Source: Clostridiales bacterium NK3B98 (lineage in GTDB: Bacteria > Bacillota > Clostridia > Oscillospirales > Oscillospiraceae). Taken from it: 37,272 bases of DNA. Location: NCBI GenBank assembly GCA_000421005.1, contig ATWA01000018.1:1-37272 (forward strand). Direction: 5' to 3'. The first letter of the stretch is position 1; each line of letters opens with the position of its first letter. Both the position numbers and the translations under genes were made by a program. The notes under the pieces were generated by a model. That model saw only the letters and a list, made by a program, of their open reading frames with translations. It was not told the DNA's origin and did no database searches. Of the stretch, positions 1 to 4,668 are shown piece after piece.

Positions 1-87
1 CGGAGCATTGATGATAGTAAGACCAAAGGGACGGCATTCGAAGGGGAAGACCAGACCCAGTAAGAAGCGTTAAAGTGTGGAGAGCAT

Positions 88-116
88 AAAAAAAGAGCCG
101 CCCTGCAGGACGGCTC
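88..116 (-). terminator. Rho-independent terminator of the XRE regulator gene
   Basis: Read on the minus strand, a 9-bp stem (one G-U pair) with a TGCA loop lies at 95-116 and is followed by seven T at 88-94. It begins four bases past the stop codon of the regulator gene at 121. Confidence 0.85.
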
Positions 117-120
117 TCAA

Positions 121-372
121 TCACTCCTCTGTATCAGAATCAAAGGAATAGGTATTCAACTCCGGGAAGTCCAGAAACTCCGCCGGGGTCATGCTGAAGG
201 CCAGCGCTACCTTGTGCAGCGTCTGGATTCTGGGATTCTTGGTCAATCCCCGCATGATATTGTCCAGCGTGGACTGCTTCACATCGCTCATCCCGGCCAG
301 CTTGTTGATGCTGATGCCACGTTCCTTGCAAAGCTGACGAATTCGATTCACAAAAAGCTCTGAATACTCCAT
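121..372 (-). CDS. XRE/Cro-type small transcriptional regulator (83 aa)
   Basis: A single-domain DNA-binding repressor or activator. The helix-turn-helix covers about residues 8-65: the segment ISINKLAGMSDVKQSTLDNI is a typical XRE turn and recognition helix, followed by the usual IQTLHKVALAF helix and an acidic tail. At 83 aa it is the length of lambda Cro-like regulators and of restriction-modification controller (C) proteins, and no other domain is present. The start ATG at 370-372 has an AAGGGTG ribosome site at 377-383. It is divergent from the SLOG gene and shares with it a region holding three matching palindromes, which are its probable operators. Autoregulation and control of the SLOG and restriction genes are inferred from position only. 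The family is certain; the target genes are not. Confidence 0.9.
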   Translation of the reverse strand: MEYSELFVNRIRQLCKERGISINKLAGMSDVKQSTLDNIMRGLTKNPRIQTLHKVALAFSMTPAEFLDFPELNTYSFDSDTEE

Positions 373-395
373 AATGACACCCTTATAATAGGATT

Positions 396-409
396 ACCCG
401 TTTCCGGGT
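396..409. promoter_or_regulatory. Operator 1 of the divergent XRE/SLOG region
   Basis: ACCCG-N4-CGGGT dyad with perfect 5-bp arms, one of three matching sites. It is centred inside a larger perfect inverted repeat (ACACCCTTAT at 377-386 and ATAAGGGTGT at 420-429) that shares its centre. It would cover the expected start of the minus-strand regulator transcript. Binding by the neighbouring XRE protein is inferred. Confidence 0.7.
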
Positions 410-413
410 TATG

Positions 414-441
414 ATTATCATAAGGGTGTTTTGATGCGGAA
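414..441 (-). promoter_or_regulatory. Candidate promoter of the XRE regulator gene
   Basis: On the minus strand, a TTCCGC -35 (436-441) and a GATAAT -10 (414-419) are separated by 16 bp, which predicts a start near 407 inside operator 1. The -35 match is weak. A second possible -10 (TATTAT, 385-390) would give an almost leaderless transcript. Confidence 0.4.
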
Positions 442-443
442 TT

Positions 444-457
444 ACCCGAATACGGGT
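444..457. promoter_or_regulatory. Operator 2 (central, shared)
   Basis: ACCCG-AATA-CGGGT dyad with perfect 5-bp arms, centred 48 bp from operator 1 and 49 bp from operator 3. It touches the -35 box of the plus-strand promoter and lies just upstream of the candidate minus-strand -35, so one bound protein could affect both directions. Confidence 0.7.
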
Positions 458-485
458 TGACAATGGAAAAGGCCTTTCTTAGAAT
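457..485 (+). promoter_or_regulatory. Sigma-A promoter of the SLOG gene
   Basis: Perfect TTGACA -35 (457-462), 17-bp spacer and TAGAAT -10 (480-485). The predicted start near 492 falls at the edge of operator 3, and operator 2 abuts the -35. This is the layout of a repressible promoter. Confidence 0.8.
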
Positions 486-492
486 CTGATTA

Positions 493-506
493 ACCCGAAT
501 ATGGGT
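493..506. promoter_or_regulatory. Operator 3, at the SLOG transcript start
   Basis: ACCCG-AATA-TGGGT, one mismatch from the other two sites. It is flanked by TCTGATT (485-491) and its exact complement AATCAGA (507-513), which extends the dyad to about 29 bp with one bulged base. Confidence 0.65.
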
Positions 507-528
507 AATCAGATCAGGAGGGATGGCT

Positions 529-981
529 TTGAAAACCTGCTTTTTCCTTGGACACAGAGACGCCCCGGAAACGCTGATGAAGGCATTGGAAGAAAGCGTG
601 TTTCGGCATATCACAGAGTACGGCGTGGATCATTTCACTGTGGGGCGGTACGGTAATTTTGACCGAATGGCATATCAGACTGTCTGTGAGATGAAAAAAC
701 GATATGACGTGACCCTCTCATTGCTGCTGCCCTACCATCCCTTTGACTGTCCGGTTCAGATGCCGGAGGGGTTTGACCATACGTTTTACCCGCCGGGGAT
801 GGAGACGGTGCCCAAGAGGGCGGCGATCATACAGGCGAACCGGTACATGATTCGGCATAGTGACTATTTGATCTGCTATGACAGGGGGCAGATTGGGAAT
901 ACAAGGGTTTTGGTGGAGGAGGCGAGGAGGAGAGAGGGAAAAGGGCTGATAAAGGTGGAAAATCTCAAGCAACTGCTGTGA
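529..981 (+). CDS. SLOG-superfamily (DUF1273/YpsA-like) protein
   Basis: The N-terminal CFFLGHRDAP segment, the central GRYGNFDRMA loop, the LLPYHP strand and the C-terminal GNTRVLVEEARRRE helix are hallmarks of the short DUF1273/YpsA branch of the SLOG (Rossmann-like) superfamily. SLOG domains bind nucleotides or nucleotide-derived ligands and several are tied to defence signalling, but this branch has no agreed activity. An ATG exists at 523, but the AGGAGG at 516-521 is only one base from it. The in-frame TTG at 529 has ideal 7-base spacing and is taken as the start (150 aa). The promoter is repressible in design. No terminator is seen before hsdM 80 bp downstream, so partial co-transcription with the restriction operon is possible. 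Confidence 0.75.
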   Translation: MKTCFFLGHRDAPETLMKALEESVFRHITEYGVDHFTVGRYGNFDRMAYQTVCEMKKRYDVTLSLLLPYHPFDCPVQMPEGFDHTFYPPGMETVPKRAAIIQANRYMIRHSDYLICYDRGQIGNTRVLVEEARRREGKGLIKVENLKQLL

Positions 982-998
982 AACTCTGTTCTATCCTC

Positions 999-1027
999 TA
1001 GCCAACTTTCCGAAAGTATGCTACACT
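999..1027 (+). promoter_or_regulatory. Candidate hsdM promoter with a spacer palindrome
   Basis: TAGCCA (999-1004), 17-bp spacer and TACACT (1022-1027), both only partial matches to consensus. The spacer holds a perfect dyad, ACTTTC-C-GAAAGT (1005-1017), that could be an operator. Its sequence differs from the three upstream operators. Confidence 0.4.
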
Positions 1028-1061
1028 GAAATGGATTATAAAGATAAAGAGAGTGACCCCC

Positions 1062-2816
1062 ATGTCCAACGATAAAATCACCATAGTCGGCACCAACATT
1101 GCCGAAAAAGCCACCATGATCTGGAATGTGGCAGATATGCTCCGGGGCCCCTTCAAGCCCCACGAATACGGGCTGGTCATCCTGCCCATGACGGTGGTGA
1201 AGCGGTTCCATGACTGCCTGCTGCCCACCCATGCCGCCGTGCAGGAGGCATACGCCAAGGTGAAGCATCTGGCGGTGGTGGACGGCTTTCTCACCCGTGC
1301 CTCCGGCTACCAGTTCTACAACATCAGCCGCTTTACCTTCGACACCCTGCTCAGCGACCCGGAGAACATCGAGTCCAACTTTCGGGACTACCTTGCCGGG
1401 TTCTCTCCCAACGTGCAGGACGTGCTGAGCAAGTTCGACTTTGACAACATCATCAGGCGGATGGTGGAGAGCAACACCCTCTATCTGGTGGTGAAGGAGT
1501 TCAACAGCGCCAAGGGCTATCTGGGTCCGGACAAAATCAGCGCCGTGGACTGCGGCTATATCTTCGAGGACTTGGTGCGCCGCTTCTCCGAGTCCTTCGG
1601 GGAGGAGGCGGGAGCCCACTTCACCAGCCGGGACATTATCTATCTCATGACCGACCTGCTGCTCTCTGACGCAGACCTGACGGACACCGGCAATCTCACC
1701 GTGTATGACATGGCCATGGGCACCTCTCAGATGCTCTCCTGCATGGAGGAACGGATTCACGACCTGAACAGCGAGACAGAGGTGACCTGCTTCGGGCAGG
1801 AGTTTAACCCCTCCACCTTTGCCATCGCCAAGGCGGACATGATGATCCGGGGCGGCGACCCCAACAATATGCGCTTCGGTGACACCCTGTCGGAAGACCA
1901 GTTCAGCGGCTATACCTTCCAGTACATCATCTCCAACCCGCCCTTCGGCATCGACTGGAAGCGGGAGCAGAAGGCGGTGGAGCAGGAAAACAAGCTGGGC
2001 GAGCTGGGACGCTTTGCCCCCGGACTGCCCAAAATCTCCGACGGACAGCAGCTTTTTGTCCTCAACGGTCTGAGCAAGCTGGCGCAGGACGGCAAAATGG
2101 CGATTATCCAGAACGGTTCGCCTCTGTTTTCCGGGGACGCAGGCAGCGGCCCTAGCAATATCCGCCAGTACATTCTGGAAAACGACTGGCTGGATGCTAT
2201 TGTGCAGCTCTCCACGGATATGTTTATGAATACGGGCATCAGCACCTATATCTGGATGCTCAGCAAGGACAAGCCGGAATACCGGGCGGGCAAGGTGCAG
2301 CTCATTGACGCCTCCCACTGCTTTGAACCCCGGCGCAAGAGCATCGGCACCAAGCGCAACGACATCACCGACCTGTGCCGCAGCCTGATCTGCCGTGCCT
2401 ACGGGGAATTCCGGGAGGGCGTGTATGGCGACAAGGGCGGCATCTACTGCGAGAGCAAGATTTTCGACACCGTGGAGTTTGGCTACAACAAGATTGTGGT
2501 GGAGCGCCCCCTGCGGGACGAAAACGGGGAGATTGTGCGGAAAAAGGGCAAGCCGGTGGCGGATTCCGCCTTACGGGACACGGAAAACGTGCCGCTGGTG
2601 CAGGACATTGACGCCTATTTCGCCCGGGAGGTGCTGCCCTACGCCCCGGATGCGTGGATTGACCGGAAAAAGACCAAGGTGGGCTATGAGATTCCCATGA
2701 CCCGGTATTTCTATGAGTATCAGCCGCCGGAGCCGGTGGAGGAGATCGCCGCCCGGCTCCATGCGCTGGAACTGGACATTCAGAGCAGTCTGGATGCGCT
2801 GTTTGGAGGGGAATGA
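1062..2816 (+). CDS. hsdM: Type I restriction-modification DNA methylase subunit (HsdM)
   Basis: N6-adenine methyltransferase subunit that joins HsdS to modify the recognition site, and joins HsdR for restriction. An N-terminal helical HsdM domain (about 1-150) precedes the catalytic domain. The SAM-binding loop is VYDMAMGTSQML at 214-225, and catalytic motif IV is NPPF at 292-295. Motif I departs from the common DPxCGTGG form, having Met where Pro and Cys usually are, but it keeps the Asp and first Gly. The gene is full length (584 aa). A GTG at 1053 is possible, but ATG 1062 is preferred because AAGAGAG (1047-1053) sits 8 bases upstream. hsdS begins one base after the stop. The gene is GC-rich, like hsdR and unlike the hsdS recognition domains. 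Confidence 0.95.
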   Translation: MSNDKITIVGTNIAEKATMIWNVADMLRGPFKPHEYGLVILPMTVVKRFHDCLLPTHAAVQEAYAKVKHLAVVDGFLTRASGYQFYNISRFTFDTLLSDPENIESNFRDYLAGFSPNVQDVLSKFDFDNIIRRMVESNTLYLVVKEFNSAKGYLGPDKISAVDCGYIFEDLVRRFSESFGEEAGAHFTSRDIIYLMTDLLLSDADLTDTGNLTVYDMAMGTSQMLSCMEERIHDLNSETEVTCFGQEFNPSTFAIAKADMMIRGGDPNNMRFGDTLSEDQFSGYTFQYIISNPPFGIDWKREQKAVEQENKLGELGRFAPGLPKISDGQQLFVLNGLSKLAQDGKMAIIQNGSPLFSGDAGSGPSNIRQYILENDWLDAIVQLSTDMFMNTGISTYIWMLSKDKPEYRAGKVQLIDASHCFEPRRKSIGTKRNDITDLCRSLICRAYGEFREGVYGDKGGIYCESKIFDTVEFGYNKIVVERPLRDENGEIVRKKGKPVADSALRDTENVPLVQDIDAYFAREVLPYAPDAWIDRKKTKVGYEIPMTRYFYEYQPPEPVEEIAARLHALELDIQSSLDALFGGE

Positions 2817-2817
2817 G

Positions 2818-4116
2818 ATGACCCGGAAGATGAAAGAAAGCGGGATTGAATGGATTGGGGAGATACCGGAGGATTGGAATATAAATACTGCATTCCAAGT
2901 CTTTACTCAGGTCAAAAACAAAAATACAAATCTACAGGAGCAAAACCTGCTTTCGCTTAGTTATGGAAAAATCAAGCGAAAGAGTATCGACACAACAGAT
3001 GGACTTCTTCCAGAGAGCTTTGATGGGTACAATATTATTGAGGCAGGTGATATAGTTCTGCGACTAACCGATTTGCAGAATGACCACAAAAGCCTCCGTG
3101 TTGGATTAGCGACAGAACGAGGAATAGTGACTTCTGCGTATTTGACTATTAGAAATCGCAGTAAATCATCGGAAAAGTACCTGTATTATTATCTGCACTC
3201 TTTTGATGTTGCAAAAGGGTTTTATGGTATGGGAGCTGGGGTACGGCAGGGGCTAAATTGGGACGGTCTGAAATGGCTCAAAATTCTTTCACCCTCTGTA
3301 CAAGAGCAGAATAGAATTGCCACCTACCTCGACACCCAATGCGCCAAAATAGACGCCGTTCTGGAACAGACCCGGCAATCCATCGAAGAATACAAGCGCC
3401 TGAAACAGGCGGTTATCACCCGTGCAGTCACCAAGGGCATTCGTCCGGGACGGAAGATGAAGGATAGCGGGATTGAGTGGATTGGAGAAGTGCCGGAGGA
3501 GTGGTCTGTTTGTAAGCTTAGACATATTGGTGCAACACAAAATGGAATAAGTAAAAGCGGGGAGTATTTTGGCGAAGGATATCCGTTTGTAAGCTACGGA
3601 GATGTTTATCGTAACTATTCATTGCCACTCAATGTGGAAGGTTTGGTACAGTCTACGGAAATGGAGCAAGAGTTGTACTCTGTAAAAAGGGGAGATATCT
3701 TTTTTACGAGGACATCTGAAACTATTGAGGAAGTTGGATTCTCAAGTGTATGTGAACAAACCATACCAAATGCAACTTTTGCAGGCTTTTTGATTCGTGT
3801 TCGTCCTTATGATGACACTTTGGATGTAGGCTTCTCAAAATACTACTTCCGCAGTGATCACCATCGGTATTATTTGGTCAAGCAGATGAACCTCGTTACA
3901 AGGGCTAGTTTGGGGCAACAGCTGTTAAAAGGAATGCCAGTGCTTGTGCCAAGCAAATCCGAACAAGTGGAAATAGCCTTATATCTGGATAGTAAGGTCA
4001 ATGAGATTGATGCATTAATAAAGAAAAAGAATCATGTAATTGATGAACTAGAATCCTACAAAAAGTCTTTGATCTATGAGTGCGTGACGGGGAAGAGAGA
4101 GGTGCCAATATGCTAA
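2818..4116 (+). CDS. hsdS: Type I restriction-modification specificity subunit (HsdS)
   Basis: Sets the bipartite DNA target through two target-recognition domains: about residues 21-160 and 230-380 of 432 aa. Each is followed by a long conserved spacer helix: QNRIATYLDTQCAKIDAVLE begins near 164, and QVEIALYLDSKVNEIDALI begins near 383. Each half begins with the same motif, SGIEWIGE(I/V)PE(D/E)W, at 8-20 and 217-229, so the protein is an intact tandem duplication. ATG 2818 has GGAGGGG upstream at 2805-2811. An upstream in-frame ATG at 2713 lies inside hsdM and is rejected. Both recognition domains are AT-rich while the central spacer is GC-rich, which suggests swapping of recognition domains. 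The 3' end overlaps the next gene by 7 bp. The target sequence cannot be predicted here. Confidence 0.94.
   Translation: MTRKMKESGIEWIGEIPEDWNINTAFQVFTQVKNKNTNLQEQNLLSLSYGKIKRKSIDTTDGLLPESFDGYNIIEAGDIVLRLTDLQNDHKSLRVGLATERGIVTSAYLTIRNRSKSSEKYLYYYLHSFDVAKGFYGMGAGVRQGLNWDGLKWLKILSPSVQEQNRIATYLDTQCAKIDAVLEQTRQSIEEYKRLKQAVITRAVTKGIRPGRKMKDSGIEWIGEVPEEWSVCKLRHIGATQNGISKSGEYFGEGYPFVSYGDVYRNYSLPLNVEGLVQSTEMEQELYSVKRGDIFFTRTSETIEEVGFSSVCEQTIPNATFAGFLIRVRPYDDTLDVGFSKYYFRSDHHRYYLVKQMNLVTRASLGQQLLKGMPVLVPSKSEQVEIALYLDSKVNEIDALIKKKNHVIDELESYKKSLIYECVTGKREVPIC
2824..2877 (+). repeat. hsdS: hsdS internal direct repeat, copy 1
   Basis: A 54-bp segment encoding residues 3-20, the start of the first recognition half. 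It matches copy 2 at 3451-3504 with no gaps; 15 of 18 encoded residues are identical. Such repeats are the usual sites for exchange of recognition domains. Confidence 0.8.
3451..3504 (+). repeat. hsdS: hsdS internal direct repeat, copy 2
   Basis: The second 54-bp copy, encoding residues 212-229 at the start of the second recognition half. The copies are 627 bp apart, an exact multiple of three, so recombination between them would delete one recognition domain in frame. Confidence 0.8.
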
Positions 4117-4667
4117 ACAGAATTGTTGAAGAAATCAACAAATCATTAAATAATGAGTGCTTTATCGCTGCTCTTGCGCTGGCGTTAACCATCCCTGATA
4201 TGTGCGGTAAAGCTGAGTATCCAAAAGAAAAAAATACGACAAAAAGGTATATCCAGTGGTACAATACTTATGTGGGAAAGTACGAAAAACCACCTAAACC
4301 CGATGAGCCTGAAATGCCATATCCGAGTGGTGAATTGATTTTCAATCTCAGAAATTCGCTGTTCCATCAGGGAACACCGAACATTAGCTCTAATAAGATC
4401 AAGGAGGAACGGTGTAAGGTGGACAGTTTTGAACTTGTAATTGCCCCTTTTATTGTTGGAGGCTCCAGTTGTGTTTCATATGGAATGGATAAGCAGATAG
4501 ATAAGCGGATGCTGGAAATCAATATCGTCAATTTATGCCAAAAGCTATGTTTAGTTGCCAAGGCTTACTACCGCGATAACTTGGAGAGATTCGATTTCTT
4601 TAAATACACACTGAGAGACGAGCGCCATCTATTCAACCAGATTCAAAATGATATGGAGAACGAATAA
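4110..4667 (+). CDS. HEPN-like small protein inside the type I R-M operon
   Basis: Unnamed 185-aa protein encoded between hsdS and hsdR. It overlaps hsdS by 7 bp (ATGCTAA), ends one base before hsdR and has AGAGAGG as ribosome site, so it is translated as part of the operon. It appears all-helical and soluble. An N-terminal helix with a CFIAALALALTIPD core is followed by KRYIQWYNTYVG, then LRNSLFHQG, in which R81-N82-x3-H86 fits the R-(polar)-x3-H signature of HEPN ribonucleases. No P-loop, nucleotidyltransferase or membrane segment is present. HEPN RNases (PrrC, RloC, RnlA, LsoA) often act in phage defence, and prrC occupies exactly this slot in the E. coli prr locus. PrrC itself is about twice as long and carries an ATPase, so this is not PrrC. 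RNase activity is a hypothesis. The gene is AT-richer than hsdM and hsdR. Confidence 0.6.
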   Translation: MLNRIVEEINKSLNNECFIAALALALTIPDMCGKAEYPKEKNTTKRYIQWYNTYVGKYEKPPKPDEPEMPYPSGELIFNLRNSLFHQGTPNISSNKIKEERCKVDSFELVIAPFIVGGSSCVSYGMDKQIDKRMLEINIVNLCQKLCLVAKAYYRDNLERFDFFKYTLRDERHLFNQIQNDMENE

Positions 4668-4668
4668 A

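Noticed and set aside
1-73. Two plus-strand frames open from the left edge (stops at about 63 and 73), one with a basic tail GRHSKGKTRPSKKR, perhaps the end of an unseen gene.
   Set aside because: Only about 20 codons are visible, no domain can be recognised, and the two frames cannot be told apart.
2713-2817. An upstream ATG extending hsdS by 35 codons into hsdM.
   Set aside because: The extension is a shifted frame of hsdM, while ATG 2818 has a strong ribosome site and begins at the HsdS repeat motif.
4110-4667. Direct naming of the gene between hsdS and hsdR as prrC (anticodon nuclease).
   Set aside because: It has no ABC-type ATPase domain and is about half the PrrC length; only position and the R-N-x3-H motif agree.
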